Below, one piece after another: positions 27,613 to 37,981 of a stretch of DNA of 64,000 nt; position 1 is the first letter of the stretch, and each line of letters opens with the position of its first letter. The DNA is from Asticcacaulis tiandongensis (GTDB lineage Bacteria > Pseudomonadota > Alphaproteobacteria > Caulobacterales > Caulobacteraceae): assembly GCF_006475605.1 (NCBI RefSeq), contig NZ_SSBC01000010.1, positions 1,240,001 to 1,304,000 on the forward strand. Reading direction: 5' to 3'. The notes below the pieces were generated by a model that worked only from the letters and a program-made list of their open reading frames with translations, was not told the DNA's origin and ran no database searches. The position numbers and the translations under genes are program-made.

Positions 27613-29079
27613 TTACGGGTTTCCGAGGGCCTCGACCACTACACTGACATCATCAAAAGGCAAGACCTGCGTACCGATTATCTGCCCCTGCTCATGGCCT
27701 TTTCCGGCGACCACCAGCACGTCTCCGGCCTGCAAACCGTTAACCGCCTCAAAGATCGCCTGACGCCGGTCGCCTATTTCCATAAGGTTTGACGACTGTG
27801 TCCCCGCTAACCCTTTAAGGATTTCCATACGTATCTGCGCCGGTTCCTCCGAGCGCGGATTATCGTCAGTCACAAAGACGCGATCCGCCCACTTTTCGGC
27901 AATAGCCCCCATCTGCGGACGCTTGCCACGGTCACGGTCACCGCCACAGCCAAACACGCACACCAGCCGCCCTTTGGTGTGCGGACGCAGCGCCTTCAGC
28001 ACCGTCTCCAGACCATCCGGCGTATGGGCATAATCGACATAGACCTCTGCCCCATGACGGTTCGCCCCCACCCGTTCAAGACGCCCGCGCGCGCCCTTAA
28101 GGTGCTCCAGCGCGCCAACCACCTCATCGACCTTTTCGCCGGTCGCCAGACATAGTCCCACCGCCACCAGTACGTTCGAGGCCTGAAACAGACCGGCCAG
28201 CGGCAGCTTCACTTCAAACGACCGCCCCTGAAACGCGAGCGTCAGAATCTGGCCATCGGCCGTCAAACGACGCTCCGTCAGGGTCAGGAACTGACCGCGC
28301 TCACCGACGCTGGCGACATTGAGACCCGACAATATGGACGACGCCGCAAAGGCATTAAAACCTTCGGCATCGGCATTCAGCACCGCCGTGCGCCCACGCG
28401 GCAGAAGTTGCTCAAACAGGCGCAGCTTAGCCTGCCGGTAAGCTTCCATAGTCTGATGATAATCGAGATGATCCTGCGTCAGATTGGTAAAACCCGCCGC
28501 CACCAGTGACACACCATCCAGCCGCCGCTGGTCTATGCCATGCGAAGACGCCTCAACCGCCAGATGGGTTACCCCCTCGCTGGCCAGCCCCGCCAGACGC
28601 TCGGCCAGATCACCGGCATCCGGTGTCGTCAGGCCGGGCGCGGTCAGGGCGGTTTCCGTCAGTCCCGATTGGGTAACAACCCCAAGCGTGCCGACACTGG
28701 CGCTTTTATGCCCCAGATGCGCATATATCTGGCGGCAAAAGGTCGCCACACTGGTCTTGCCGTTGGTGCCGGTAATGGCGACACAGGTCTTGGGTTGCGC
28801 CCCATAGAAGCTTCGCGCCGCCAGCGCATAGGCCCTGCGCACATCATGCACCGTAACGATACGCGACCTGTCTCCTTCAGTATTCTCGGGGGCCAGAACC
28901 GCCGCCGCGCCTTGCGACAGGGCCTGCGGGATATAGGCGCGGCCATCCTGCGCCGAACCGGGCAAGGCACAAAACAAAGTGCCGTCGGTCACCTTACGGC
29001 TGTCCGCGGTCACACTGGTGACTTCCGGATCGTAATCCAGATCGCGCCTCAGAACATCAGATAAGCGTAGTGCCGTCAT
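27613..29079 (-). CDS. murE: UDP-MurNAc-tripeptide synthetase, meso-diaminopimelate type
   Basis: 488-residue Mur ligase. TGTNGKTSVATF is the ATP loop, LAVEASSHGIDQ and TNLTQDHLDYH are substrate motifs, and VTDDNPRSEEP carries the DNPR signature of meso-DAP adding enzymes, so the wall is expected to be A1-gamma Gram-negative type. Located 11 bases downstream of ftsI. Confidence 0.96.
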   Translation of the reverse strand: MTALRLSDVLRRDLDYDPEVTSVTADSRKVTDGTLFCALPGSAQDGRAYIPQALSQGAAAVLAPENTEGDRSRIVTVHDVRRAYALAARSFYGAQPKTCVAITGTNGKTSVATFCRQIYAHLGHKSASVGTLGVVTQSGLTETALTAPGLTTPDAGDLAERLAGLASEGVTHLAVEASSHGIDQRRLDGVSLVAAGFTNLTQDHLDYHQTMEAYRQAKLRLFEQLLPRGRTAVLNADAEGFNAFAASSILSGLNVASVGERGQFLTLTERRLTADGQILTLAFQGRSFEVKLPLAGLFQASNVLVAVGLCLATGEKVDEVVGALEHLKGARGRLERVGANRHGAEVYVDYAHTPDGLETVLKALRPHTKGRLVCVFGCGGDRDRGKRPQMGAIAEKWADRVFVTDDNPRSEEPAQIRMEILKGLAGTQSSNLMEIGDRRQAIFEAVNGLQAGDVLVVAGKGHEQGQIIGTQVLPFDDVSVVVEALGNP

Positions 29080-29090
29080 GTACTTCCCGC

Positions 29091-30905
29091 CTATTGCCCG
29101 CTATCGGCAACCGCTGTGCCGCTTTGTTCTTCATCCAGAATGACTCTGGCCTTGTCCCAGTCCGCCAGCGAGAACTTGTCGTCTCCCCGCGCCACACCCA
29201 CAAAAGGCGCAATCCGGTCAATCACCCGTCCGGCCACCGGCGCAGCCACCCAGCCGCCGGTACGCAGACCGTGCGTTTCCTTGGTGCCCTGCGGCGTATC
29301 GATCATGATCAGCACCAGATAGCGCTCCTGATCGATCGGGCCGTCAGACGGGAACACCGCCGCAAAGGACGAAATCAGGCTGCGACGGTCATAGCCACCT
29401 CTGGCTGGCTTTTCCGCAGAGCCCGTCTTACCACCGACCCGCAACCCCGGCGCATTGGCGCGTGAGCCTGAGCCTTTCAGGACATTAACCCGCATCAGAT
29501 CAAGCATATGCCGCGTCGTGGACGCCGAGAACACCCGCTCGCCTTTTAACGGCACGGTCGGATCGCGCTTAAGCAGGGTCAGGGGCCGCAGATAACCGCC
29601 ATTCAGCACCGCGCCTACCGCCTGCGCATAGGACAATGGCGATATGGACATGCCATGGCCGAATGACGTCGAGGCAAGTGTGCCTTCCGACCACTTTTTC
29701 GGAATGATCGGCGTGGCGGACTCATAAAGTTCAACATCTGCCGCACGGAAAAGCCCGAGCGTTTCATAATAGCGTGTCATGGTCTCGACACCGACATCCT
29801 TGGCCACCAGAGTCGTCCCGATATTCGAGGAGTGCACAAAAACGTCCTCAAGGGTCATGATCTTGTTCTTGGCATGAAAGTCGGAGATGCGGCGACGCCC
29901 GATGGCATAGGGGCTGCGGGCATCATAAACGGTCCCAAGCGTCGCCGTACCGGCCTCAAGGCCGATGGCGATCGAGATGACCTTAAAAATAGAGCCGACC
30001 TCATAACGCGCGGCAGCGGCACGGTTGAATTTCTGTTCGTTGCTGTACTGACCGGCCTGATTAGGATCATATTCCGGCCAGTTGGCCATGGCGATGATCT
30101 CACCGGTCTGGATATTGGTCACCAGCCCCACCGCCCCAAGCGCCTGCTGCTCAACAGCCGCCGCCCGCAGCTCGTTCTCAAGCGCGCCCTGCACCCGCAT
30201 ATCCATAGCCAGTTCAATTTTCTGACCGCGCTTGCCCGCATCGATGATCTGCGTGTTCAGCGACCGTTCAATGCCCGCTACCCCGCCGCCGCCGCGCTCA
30301 GTACCCCCGACATAGAAGCTGCCGGTCACCCCCAGCGGATAGCCGCGCACCTTGGCCGGTTCAAAACTGACGCCCGGCAGACCATGACTAAGCAGGACGG
30401 CCCGATCAGAGGCCTTGAGCATCCCCATGACAATCGTCGGCCCCTTGCTGTTCATCGCCTTATCAAGCGCCTCACGCGGCATATCAGGCAACAGGGTGAT
30501 CAGGGCGCGTCTGACCAGCGGCCGATCCTCACCGGTCATTTCGGTCGGATCAACAAACAGGTCATAGTTGAAGACATCGGTCGCCAGCATATAGCCGTTG
30601 CGATCCACCAGGTCGGCCCGCGTATTGGCCATGACCGGCAAACCCCCGGTGGCCCCCGTTCCGGCCAGAGCCGACTTCATGGCAAATCCGGCCAGCACCA
30701 GATACATCACGCTCAGAGACACCAGAATAAAGAAGATGCGCATACGCACATTGGACATGCGTTCCTGAGAGGCGGCGTTTACGCGCTCAAAGGCGTGCTC
30801 GACCTTCCACATGCGATCAGCCACCCACTGAAAGCCCGACTGGGTGGAATCGATGAACGAATGGCCAAAATTTCTTTGACCGAAATGCTTTGGGCCTGGC
30901 TTCAT
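29091..30905 (-). CDS. ftsI: Division-specific peptidoglycan transpeptidase FtsI (PBP3)
   Basis: 604 residues: cytoplasmic N-terminus, one transmembrane helix (about 54-78), PBP dimer domain (about 95-250) and transpeptidase domain. The active-site triad is visible as SIFK (nucleophile Ser), SSN and KTGS. It crosslinks septal peptidoglycan in the periplasm. The start overlaps the ftsL stop by 4 bases (ATGA). The length is at the long end for the family because of the cytoplasmic leader. Confidence 0.96.
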   Translation of the reverse strand: MKPGPKHFGQRNFGHSFIDSTQSGFQWVADRMWKVEHAFERVNAASQERMSNVRMRIFFILVSLSVMYLVLAGFAMKSALAGTGATGGLPVMANTRADLVDRNGYMLATDVFNYDLFVDPTEMTGEDRPLVRRALITLLPDMPREALDKAMNSKGPTIVMGMLKASDRAVLLSHGLPGVSFEPAKVRGYPLGVTGSFYVGGTERGGGGVAGIERSLNTQIIDAGKRGQKIELAMDMRVQGALENELRAAAVEQQALGAVGLVTNIQTGEIIAMANWPEYDPNQAGQYSNEQKFNRAAAARYEVGSIFKVISIAIGLEAGTATLGTVYDARSPYAIGRRRISDFHAKNKIMTLEDVFVHSSNIGTTLVAKDVGVETMTRYYETLGLFRAADVELYESATPIIPKKWSEGTLASTSFGHGMSISPLSYAQAVGAVLNGGYLRPLTLLKRDPTVPLKGERVFSASTTRHMLDLMRVNVLKGSGSRANAPGLRVGGKTGSAEKPARGGYDRRSLISSFAAVFPSDGPIDQERYLVLIMIDTPQGTKETHGLRTGGWVAAPVAGRVIDRIAPFVGVARGDDKFSLADWDKARVILDEEQSGTAVADSGQ

Positions 30906-31348
30906 GGGTTGGCCTCGGTGATGGTAATAAGAGACGGCGCAGGCGCTGTAGCGACCGGATCAGCAGATGCCTGTGCCGTCGCCTGAGAAGGGGCCACCGG
31001 TTTAACCGCCTTATCGGGTGCCGACAGGGCTTTTGAAATTTCCGGCAGATTTTCCAGACGCGCCTCACGCTCAGGCTTGACCGGCGTCATCCCCAGATGC
31101 TGGGTCGCCAGCGCCTCGATACGCGCCGGACGCTCAAGATGCGCCACCCTTACCTGAAGCTCCTTGATGGCAGCTTCTTCAACGGCAATCTGCGCATTGA
31201 GCGTGTTCAGGCGGCGCACGGATTCCCCTTCGCGCACCTTGGAAAAGCCCACCCACATCATCATGCCAACGGCCAGCACCACACCGACCAGTTCCACCAG
31301 ACGGATCCCGCGCACACGACGGTTGAACAGACCAGAGACACCTCTCAT
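30902..31348 (-). CDS. ftsL: Cell division protein FtsL
   Basis: 148-residue bitopic protein: short basic cytoplasmic tail, one helix (about 18-36), then a periplasmic coiled coil ([29 protein letters not shown]) and [15 protein letters not shown], the typical FtsL end of the coil. An Ala/Pro-rich tail follows, as in alphaproteobacterial FtsL. Overlaps rsmH and ftsI by ATGA on both sides, so it is tightly coupled. Assignment rests on architecture and position. Confidence 0.88.
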   Translation of the reverse strand: MRGVSGLFNRRVRGIRLVELVGVVLAVGMMMWVGFSKVREGESVRRLNTLNAQIAVEEAAIKELQVRVAHLERPARIEALATQHLGMTPVKPEREARLENLPEISKALSAPDKAVKPVAPSQATAQASADPVATAPAPSLITITEANP

Positions 31349-32319
31349 CGGGCACCCTTTCTGCGGCTGTTGGCTTCAGGCTTTACAAACACCGGATTTT
31401 CAGTGCGCTTACCGGCCCTGAGACGCGCCGAACGGGCGCGCGGATTGGCAGCGGTTTCGGCCTCAGACGGCCCGACGGCCTTAAAGGGTGCATAGGTTGG
31501 CGGCGGCCCGGCCTCAATCTGCGGCGCATAACGCGACCCCGAAGGCAGCTTGCCGCCGCGCTCAGCAAAGAAACTCTTGACCAGACGGTCCTCAAGCGAA
31601 TGGAAGGTCACCACCGCCAGCACACCCTCAGGCTTCAGCAGATGCTCCGACGAATCCAGCACCTGCTCAAGCTCGCCCAGTTCATCATTGACGGCGATAC
31701 GCAGGCCTTGAAACGTCTTTGTGGCCGGATGCGTTTTGTCACCGCGCCGCCCCCCGACGGCCTTTTCAACCACCGCCGCCAGATCAAGCGTGCGCTCAAA
31801 CGGCGCTTCCTGACGACGACGCACAATAGCCGCGGCAATGGCGCGTGAGCGATGCTCCTCGCCATAGAGCCAGATGACATGGGCAATATCAGCTTCATCC
31901 CAGTCATTGACGATATCAGCGGCGCTCAGGCCCTCCACCGACATGCGCATATCCAGCGGCCCGTCACGCATGAACGAGAAGCCGCGATCGGCCTCATCCA
32001 GCTGCATGGACGACACACCGATATCAAGCGCAATGCCATCGACCTGCGCCACCCCAAGATCGGCCAGCCCCTCACGCATTTCGGAAAACGGGCGACCTAC
32101 GAAACGGAACCGCTCAGGGAAATCCGCCCGCACCGCCTCAACAAACGGCAGAACCCGCGCATCACGATCAAAGGAAATAACCTCCGCCCCACCCTCAAGC
32201 AGAGCGCGCGTATAGCCACCGGCCCCGAAGGTGCCATCGACAATCAATTGCCCGTTAAGGTTACCAAACGCGGTTAACACCTCAGGCAGCAGGACGGAAA
32301 TGTGCGGGGATGCACTCAT
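31345..32319 (-). CDS. rsmH: 16S rRNA (cytosine-1402-N4)-methyltransferase
   Basis: 324 residues from ATG 32319; the open frame runs 34 codons further upstream but this overlaps mraZ and lacks homology. [27 protein letters not shown] (SAM loop) and [12 protein letters not shown] are the RsmH signatures. It methylates C1402 in the ribosomal decoding centre. Second gene of the dcw cluster, 4 bases after the mraZ stop. Confidence 0.96.
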   Translation of the reverse strand: MSASPHISVLLPEVLTAFGNLNGQLIVDGTFGAGGYTRALLEGGAEVISFDRDARVLPFVEAVRADFPERFRFVGRPFSEMREGLADLGVAQVDGIALDIGVSSMQLDEADRGFSFMRDGPLDMRMSVEGLSAADIVNDWDEADIAHVIWLYGEEHRSRAIAAAIVRRRQEAPFERTLDLAAVVEKAVGGRRGDKTHPATKTFQGLRIAVNDELGELEQVLDSSEHLLKPEGVLAVVTFHSLEDRLVKSFFAERGGKLPSGSRYAPQIEAGPPPTYAPFKAVGPSEAETAANPRARSARLRAGKRTENPVFVKPEANSRRKGAR

Positions 32320-32323
32320 GCTC

Positions 32324-32776
32324 CTAAATCCCCAATTCGGCAAACAAGGCCGCGTTTTCGGCCTCTTTGATCGCCACATCCGCAGCATAGGCTTCAGGCG
32401 ACCAGATCTGGAACCGGTCACTTAAGCCCAGCAACACCACCCCGTCACGAATGCCATAGGCGTCACAAACCGATTCGGGCAGGGTAATGCGACCCGCCGG
32501 ATCAAAATTCAACCGCACCATGCCGCCATAGATGTGCTGCTCAAGCAGACGACGCTTGGGCGAGGCAAAGGGCTCCGCCTCAATCAGACGCCTGTAGCGG
32601 TCAAAAAACTGAGGCCCGCCACATTCGAGGCAGGCCAGACTTTTCAAAGCAAAACAGTAAACACCTGAAAAGGCTTCAATATCTGAAAAGGGCTGTTGGG
32701 CGGCCGCACGGAACTCCTGCGGGACTAACAGTCTCCGCTTGGCATCAAGCTGCTTCTCGTGGGTTGAGAGAAACAC
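32324..32776 (-). CDS. mraZ: Transcriptional regulator MraZ
   Basis: 150 residues, two SpoVT/AbrB-like repeats: [22 protein letters not shown] and [18 protein letters not shown], each with the conserved DxKxR/DxxGR core. It heads the dcw cluster and in other bacteria represses its own promoter. Candidate 10-base repeats lie about 90 bases upstream. Confidence 0.95.
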   Translation of the reverse strand: MFLSTHEKQLDAKRRLLVPQEFRAAAQQPFSDIEAFSGVYCFALKSLACLECGGPQFFDRYRRLIEAEPFASPKRRLLEQHIYGGMVRLNFDPAGRITLPESVCDAYGIRDGVVLLGLSDRFQIWSPEAYAADVAIKEAENAALFAELGI

Positions 32777-32867
32777 CTCTGAACCTTCAGGCCAAGTTTG
32801 CCCGCTCCCTTTTCCTCATGCGCCAGCCACCCCGACGCGCTTCATATGGATGGCGTCAGAATTAACA

Positions 32868-32917
32868 TGGGAAAAATTGGGATGCAATGACTCTGAATGA
32901 CTCTTTTACCCAATTTT
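32868..32917. promoter_or_regulatory. 10-base periodic repeats upstream of mraZ
   Basis: On the + strand TGGGAAAAAT, TGGGATGCAA, TGACTCTGAA and TGACTCTTTT follow one another in exact 10-base register, and AAAATTGGG / CCCAATTTT also form an inverted pair. MraZ boxes in other bacteria are TGGG-type direct repeats with about 10-base period, so this is the likely autoregulatory site. The orientation is opposite to transcription. Confidence 0.5.
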
Positions 32918-33073
32918 AATAGAAAAAGGGCAAGCGGATCAAATAATTGAAACAAAAGAAGAACAAATCATAGTTATCCTCACACTTACCCCCAAAGGCT
33001 GAACGGGAACTTAAGACTGTTGACAATTTCTGACCGCCAATGTCCCGATAAAGGCTTCAGGAGGAAAACCAGA

Positions 33074-33370
33074 ATGTACGGATTAATCGGCAGTTTTCAT
33101 GCGCACGCAGGGCAACGCGACGCCCTTATCGACCTCATGTCTGAGGGTATCCGCAATATGCCCGGATGCCTTAGCTACATAATCGCCAAAGACGTCAACG
33201 ACGACCGCAAGATATGGGTCACTGAGGTGTGGGACAACAAAGACAGCCATGCCGCGTCCCTCAAACTGCCCGCCGTAACCGCGACCATCACCAAGGCCAT
33301 GCCGCTTATTGCCGGTTTTGGCGAACAGATCATCACCGCACCGGTGTCAGGTCAAAATCTGGCGGAATAA
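33074..33370 (+). CDS. Antibiotic-biosynthesis-monooxygenase (ABM) domain protein
   Basis: 98 residues, one dimeric alpha/beta barrel of the ABM/quinol monooxygenase family: MYGLIGSFHAHAGQRDALIDLM, CLSYIIAKDVNDDRKIWVTEVWDNKDSHAASL. Such small enzymes often oxidise quinols or detoxify reactive metabolites without cofactor; the substrate is unknown. ATG 33074 with AGGAGG 9 bases before is clearly the start. Confidence 0.85.
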   Translation: MYGLIGSFHAHAGQRDALIDLMSEGIRNMPGCLSYIIAKDVNDDRKIWVTEVWDNKDSHAASLKLPAVTATITKAMPLIAGFGEQIITAPVSGQNLAE

Positions 33371-33374
33371 GAAT

Positions 33375-33755
<381 letters not shown>

Positions 33756-33786
33756 AGGGTTTCTGTGCGGGTTTGCGGAATAAAAA

Positions 33787-34164
33787 TCAAGCTCTGGTTT
33801 TGAGCCTGAGCGCCGCACCGATCGCCACGCCTAACCAGCCAAGCATGGTCAGGGTGCCCCCCGTCGGGGCGAGATTAGGCAAAAGCCCCTCGCCGCGCGT
33901 CGCCCGTGACACCAGATCAGCAGCAAATACGCCACTGCCGACCAGCAAAAGCAAAAGCGTATTCAGCTTGAAACGCGGCCCCAGTATCGCCGTACCAATA
34001 AGCCCAATCGCCGCCGCCGCATGAAACAGCAGGAACATACCCGCCGTCGTCAACCGGCTGTCGGCATGGGCACCGGCTGCCAAAAGCATCACCCCCGCAA
34101 AGCCCCAAAGGCCCGCGATAATAAGCAAAACAACATCGGATCTATTAGTGCTGGTCACAGGCAT
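33787..34164 (-). CDS. DUF423 family small membrane protein
   Basis: 125 residues with four hydrophobic helices; GFAGVMLLAAGAHA and MFLLFHAAAAIGLIG match the DUF423/YgdD pattern. Function unknown. It lies directly upstream of rnpB on the same strand. Confidence 0.78.
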   Translation of the reverse strand: MPVTSTNRSDVVLLIIAGLWGFAGVMLLAAGAHADSRLTTAGMFLLFHAAAAIGLIGTAILGPRFKLNTLLLLLVGSGVFAADLVSRATRGEGLLPNLAPTGGTLTMLGWLGVAIGAALRLKTRA

Positions 34165-34184
34165 TCCTTATTTGCGATTAATTC

Positions 34185-34934
34185 TCACCCAGCCTCTAAC
34201 ATAAGTGTGACCATGCGCAACAGGGCCATAAGCCGCACCCGCGTCAGGGCATCCGCACATCCGTCAATCCGGCTTTGCACCCAGTGACGCTGAAAAGCGG
34301 TCACTATGGCCTTGGTTTGCGCATCATATGGCCCGCCGGGCAATATGTCATAGCCCAGTTTCCCCAAGGCCGCCTGAAGGGCAAACACCCCCGGCCCGAC
34401 ATCGCCTACATCAAGCGGCGGCCCCATCACCCCCTCGGGCGGCAAGTCAGGCTCGACCCAGATACCGTGTCCCTGCGCCACCAGCCTGTCCCACGGGAAT
34501 CTTTCACCGGGGTCCTGCTTGCGCTCAGGCGCGACATCGGAATGGCCGAGGATACGATAATCGGGAATATCCCAGCGCTCACGAATGCCATCGAGCAACC
34601 CGATCACCGCATCAATCTGAACATCCGGAAAGGCACGATAACCAAATTCATGTCCTGGATTGACGATCTCAATGCCTATCGCCACGCCATTGATATCGCG
34701 CTCGCCTTTCCAGTGCGACACGCCTGCATGCCAGGCACGCCGTTCTTCAGGCACAAGACTATAGATAGTCCCGTCCTCATCAACGACATAATGGGCCGAC
34801 ACCTGCGCCGCTGCATCGCACAAACGCGCCAGTGCCGCCTCAGCCGTCTCCATGCCGGTGTAGTGCAACACCACCATATCCGGCGGGCCTTTGCGTTCAT
34901 TGAAATTCGGCGATGGACGGGAAATGAAGGCCAC
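34185..34934 (-). CDS. N-acetylmuramoyl-L-alanine amidase with peptidoglycan-binding domain (AmiD/AmpD-like)
   Basis: Zn amidase that cuts MurNAc-L-Ala bonds. Amidase_2 domain with ligands in VVLHYTG, and in GHSDVAPERKQDPGERFPW (His and the Asp three residues before the conserved GERFPW); WHAG and IGIEIVNPG are also typical. A C-terminal PG_binding_1 motif (VGPGVFALQAALGKLGYD) follows, as in AmiD rather than AmpD. No signal peptide is evident. The frame opens at ATG 34970, but that codon lies inside a terminator hairpin, so GTG 34934 is given here; the start is uncertain. Confidence 0.88.
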   Translation of the reverse strand: MAFISRPSPNFNERKGPPDMVVLHYTGMETAEAALARLCDAAAQVSAHYVVDEDGTIYSLVPEERRAWHAGVSHWKGERDINGVAIGIEIVNPGHEFGYRAFPDVQIDAVIGLLDGIRERWDIPDYRILGHSDVAPERKQDPGERFPWDRLVAQGHGIWVEPDLPPEGVMGPPLDVGDVGPGVFALQAALGKLGYDILPGGPYDAQTKAIVTAFQRHWVQSRIDGCADALTRVRLMALLRMVTLMLEAG

Positions 34935-34944
34935 AAGAGTATCC

Positions 34945-34982
34945 GTAAAAATAAAAAGCCCCCGCTTCATAGCAGGGGCTTC
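34945..34982 (-). terminator. Terminator between the 35016 gene and the amidase
   Basis: Minus strand AAGCCCCTGC-TATGAA-GCGGGGGCTT followed by TTTATTTTT. It ends the small membrane protein gene; the loop contains the ATG that would start the longest amidase frame. Confidence 0.85.
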
Positions 34983-35015
34983 GAAACTGTCAAAGACGCA
35001 ACAGGGAGGGTAGAA

Positions 35016-35339
35016 TCAATAGACTTCCCACGTCGAGCCGTTTTTACGCGCCTCAAGCACGCCGTCGTCTTTTTTGGCCTGCGGACGGCGGATGAAGACC
35101 TTGACCGGCTTGCGCGTAATAAGCGCCGTCAGCGCCATAAGCGCCGCCCCGACAAGGCCGACAATTGCCACAATACCGGCGAAGATCACTGTAACGGCCA
35201 CTGCCGCCAGCGATAAGAATCCGATGCCGGTCATCAGCACGATGTGTTTTAGTCTGGCCATATTATTCTCCCGTCTGACGTGCGCCCACGGATGCGGCTC
35301 ACGCTGAAACCGGCCGAAAAACGATTTGTACTCACTCAT
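35016..35339 (-). CDS. Small membrane protein, unknown function
   Basis: 107 residues from ATG 35339 (GAGG 8 bases upstream). Two strongly hydrophobic stretches (about 30-70) are flanked by basic ends, the last being KNGSTWEVY. No family recognised. It has its own terminator. Confidence 0.65.
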   Translation of the reverse strand: MSEYKSFFGRFQREPHPWAHVRRENNMARLKHIVLMTGIGFLSLAAVAVTVIFAGIVAIVGLVGAALMALTALITRKPVKVFIRRPQAKKDDGVLEARKNGSTWEVY

Positions 35340-35507
35340 GGTCATTACCTCAACACATGCGTTCAGCCGTTGCAGGGTTCACTGATCCGGGCTCACTGAT
35401 ACGTCATGTTCACCATACCAGATTGGCACGAATAAGGCGCACGTCAACCACCTGCGCCTCAGGAGAGGTAACTTTTTTATGATTGCCGGGGTTTTTGACA
35501 GAACCGC

Positions 35508-36182
35508 TCAGGCCATCCGTTCACGGCGTATCTGCTCATAGGCGCGATTAATCAAAGCCGCCTTCTGAGTATAGATGGCCTCATACTCCCTTGGCAAACC
35601 CCTTGCCGCCACACGATCAGGGTGAAAATCATTCAGCTGCTTATTACGCGCCAGACGGATGTCCTTCTCCTCCGCATCGGGCGCCAGCCCCAGAATATGG
35701 TAAGGGTCCTCGGCATCCGGCGCGGCATAACCCGCCCGGATGCGACGATAGGTCGCTTTCGGCAGTTCAAACAGTTCCGCCACAGTTTCCAGATAGGTCT
35801 CCTCGGCATCACTCAGGCCGCCATCGGACACCGCTATGTGAAACAGGCCCTCCAGCACGTCCTCAAGCACCTGCGGGCACTCCGCATACCGCCGCGCCAG
35901 TCGTCGGGCATAGGACTCAAACCCAAGGCTTGTCTGCCGCGCCAGATCATAAAGCCTCAGCACATTGTCATAGGCCCCGTTTTCCGGCTGAAAGACCTCA
36001 AGAAACGCCTGCTGCTCGGCCTCTTCCGCCAGACCATCGGCCATGGCCAGCTTCGCCCCGAGCGCCGTCACCGCTGTGGCAAACGCCGGATCGCGTCCCG
36101 GCGGCCCCTTGGGGCAGGCCGGATTCTCCGCAGAATCAAATGAACGCGCGGCTATTTGCGCAAGATTTTTCCAGAAAGACAT
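35508..36182 (-). CDS. TerB-DnaJ domain co-chaperone (DjlA-like)
   Basis: 224 residues. The N-terminal two thirds are an all-helical TerB-like domain (AKLAMADGLAEEAEQQAF ... FHIAVSDGGLSDAEETYL, each with the acidic D-G pattern). The C-terminus is a J domain: DPYHILGLAPDAEEKDIRLARNKQLNDFHPDRV, with the HPD triad needed to stimulate DnaK. Unlike E. coli DjlA no membrane helix is seen. Client unknown. Confidence 0.88.
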   Translation of the reverse strand: MSFWKNLAQIAARSFDSAENPACPKGPPGRDPAFATAVTALGAKLAMADGLAEEAEQQAFLEVFQPENGAYDNVLRLYDLARQTSLGFESYARRLARRYAECPQVLEDVLEGLFHIAVSDGGLSDAEETYLETVAELFELPKATYRRIRAGYAAPDAEDPYHILGLAPDAEEKDIRLARNKQLNDFHPDRVAARGLPREYEAIYTQKAALINRAYEQIRRERMA

Positions 36183-36260
36183 ACCGCAACGACATGAGGG
36201 GCTTAACTTAAATTCCGGCCTGATTATACCAGAGGCGATCGCCGCCGAAAGCTAAATCGG

Positions 36261-37109
36261 TTAGCCCACCTTACCCTTAGCCAAGTCATCGAATTTGCGC
36301 AGCGTTCCGATCAGATCAGACATGTTCTGAATAGGGATCATGTTCGGCCCATCAGACGGCGCATTATCAGGGTCTTCATGGGTTTCGATAAATACCGCTG
36401 ACACCCCGACCGCCAGAGCCGCCCGCGCCAGTACCGGCGCAAACTCACGCTGGCCACCGCTGGTCGTACCCTGCCCGCCTGGTTGCTGTACCGAGTGGGT
36501 GGCGTCAAACATCACCGGATAACCGGTCTGGGCCATGATCGGCAGACCACGGAAATCACTGACCAGCGTATTGTAGCCAAAGCTCGTGCCACGATCACAC
36601 AGGATGATCCGCTCATTGCCTGTCGAAGCAATCTTCTTGGCGACATTGGCCATATCCCAGGGGGCCAGGAACTGGCCCTTCTTAACGTTGATGGCACGAC
36701 CCGTATTACCCGCCGCCAGCAGAAGATCGGTCTGACGGCAGAGGAAGGCCGGAATCTGGATGACATCAACGACATCCTTGACCTGCTCACAATGCGAAGA
36801 TTCATGCACATCCGTCAGCACCGGCACGCCAAAGGCATCTTTCACGGCCTGAAGGATACCTAAGCCCTCCTCCATGCCTATACCGCGCGCCGTGCCGATC
36901 GAAGACCGGTTCGCCTTATCATAAGACGACTTATAGATGAACTTTGTGCCGGTCGGTTCACAGGCCATGGCGATCTTCTCGGCCATAAACAGCGCGTGGT
37001 CACGGCTTTCAATCTGACATGGCCCGGCAATCAGCACAAACGGCTCATCGCCCCCAATGGCAATATCACCGATGTTAAACACCTTGGTTTTAACGTGCAG
37101 AGCATTCAT
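36261..37109 (-). CDS. kdsA: 3-deoxy-8-phosphooctulonate synthase
   Basis: 282 residues. Condenses PEP with arabinose-5-P to Kdo-8-P for lipopolysaccharide. [33 protein letters not shown] and [11 protein letters not shown] are KdsA signatures. Its ATG overlaps the kdsB stop by one base. Confidence 0.97.
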   Translation of the reverse strand: MNALHVKTKVFNIGDIAIGGDEPFVLIAGPCQIESRDHALFMAEKIAMACEPTGTKFIYKSSYDKANRSSIGTARGIGMEEGLGILQAVKDAFGVPVLTDVHESSHCEQVKDVVDVIQIPAFLCRQTDLLLAAGNTGRAINVKKGQFLAPWDMANVAKKIASTGNERIILCDRGTSFGYNTLVSDFRGLPIMAQTGYPVMFDATHSVQQPGGQGTTSGGQREFAPVLARAALAVGVSAVFIETHEDPDNAPSDGPNMIPIQNMSDLIGTLRKFDDLAKGKVG

Positions 37110-37888
37110 CAGATCACACTTTCGATACGGGCGACATCGACCGGATTGTTCAGTTCCCAGAAGACATGGCCACGGCCATCGACTTCAACACAACGAATAG
37201 GGGCGCCATTTTCAAGGAAACGCAGTTGCTCAAGACCTTCAAAGCTCTCAAGCGGCCCCGGTTCCCATCCCATATAGGCATCAAGCGCCGCTTTACGATA
37301 GGCATAGACCCCGACATGATGGAAAACGGGGATCGCATCACCGTCTTCAAAGGTCTTACCGGTATAGGGGATAACCTCTTTCGAGAAATAAAGCCCGTTA
37401 CGGTTCTTATCGAACACCGCCGTGGTGCCGCCGACACGACCAGCCTGACGGTCTTCAACAAAATGGGCATGGGTCTGGGCATCACAACGCAGCACCGGCG
37501 TCGCCATCCCTACGGACGGATCGGCTTTCATCTCATTGATCAAAGCCTCAACGAACCATACCGGCGTCAAGGGCGCATCGCCCTGAAGATTGACATAGAT
37601 ATCCGCCGGCTCAAGCTTGGTGATGGCCTCAGCCACGCGCTCAGTGCCATTGCGACAGGATTCAGATGTCATCACCACCTTGGCCCCAAACGCTTCGGCG
37701 GCGTCTTTGATGCGGTCATCATCGGTGGCGACATAAACCTCATCGACACCGGCCACACCCTTGGCAGCCTCCCACGACCGCTGAATGAGCGATTTCGATA
37801 CGCCGGTCTTGTCTTTCAACATAACCAGCGGCTTACCGGGATATCGGCTTGAGGCGTAACGGGCGGGAATAATAATGATGGTGCGCAT
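37109..37888 (-). CDS. kdsB: 3-deoxy-manno-octulosonate cytidylyltransferase
   Basis: 259 residues. Activates Kdo to CMP-Kdo. [27 protein letters not shown] (NxQGD) and the [12 protein letters not shown] region are characteristic. Immediately upstream of, and coupled to, kdsA. Confidence 0.97.
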   Translation of the reverse strand: MRTIIIIPARYASSRYPGKPLVMLKDKTGVSKSLIQRSWEAAKGVAGVDEVYVATDDDRIKDAAEAFGAKVVMTSESCRNGTERVAEAITKLEPADIYVNLQGDAPLTPVWFVEALINEMKADPSVGMATPVLRCDAQTHAHFVEDRQAGRVGGTTAVFDKNRNGLYFSKEVIPYTGKTFEDGDAIPVFHHVGVYAYRKAALDAYMGWEPGPLESFEGLEQLRFLENGAPIRCVEVDGRGHVFWELNNPVDVARIESVI

Positions 37889-37981
37889 CGGGATTCAATA
37901 AAGCGCATCCTGCATGGTGTGAAGTGATTTTCTGCAGGCACGAAAAATTCACGGTCACCCGTAAACCTTGGCTGACACGTC

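Noticed and set aside
29832-30986. 384-codon open frame on the + strand
   Set aside because: Antisense to ftsI, which has all transpeptidase motifs; the translated product looks like non-coding shadow.
31345-32421. Longer rsmH frame starting inside mraZ
   Set aside because: The first 34 residues are mraZ antiphase sequence; family homology begins at the ATG at 32319.
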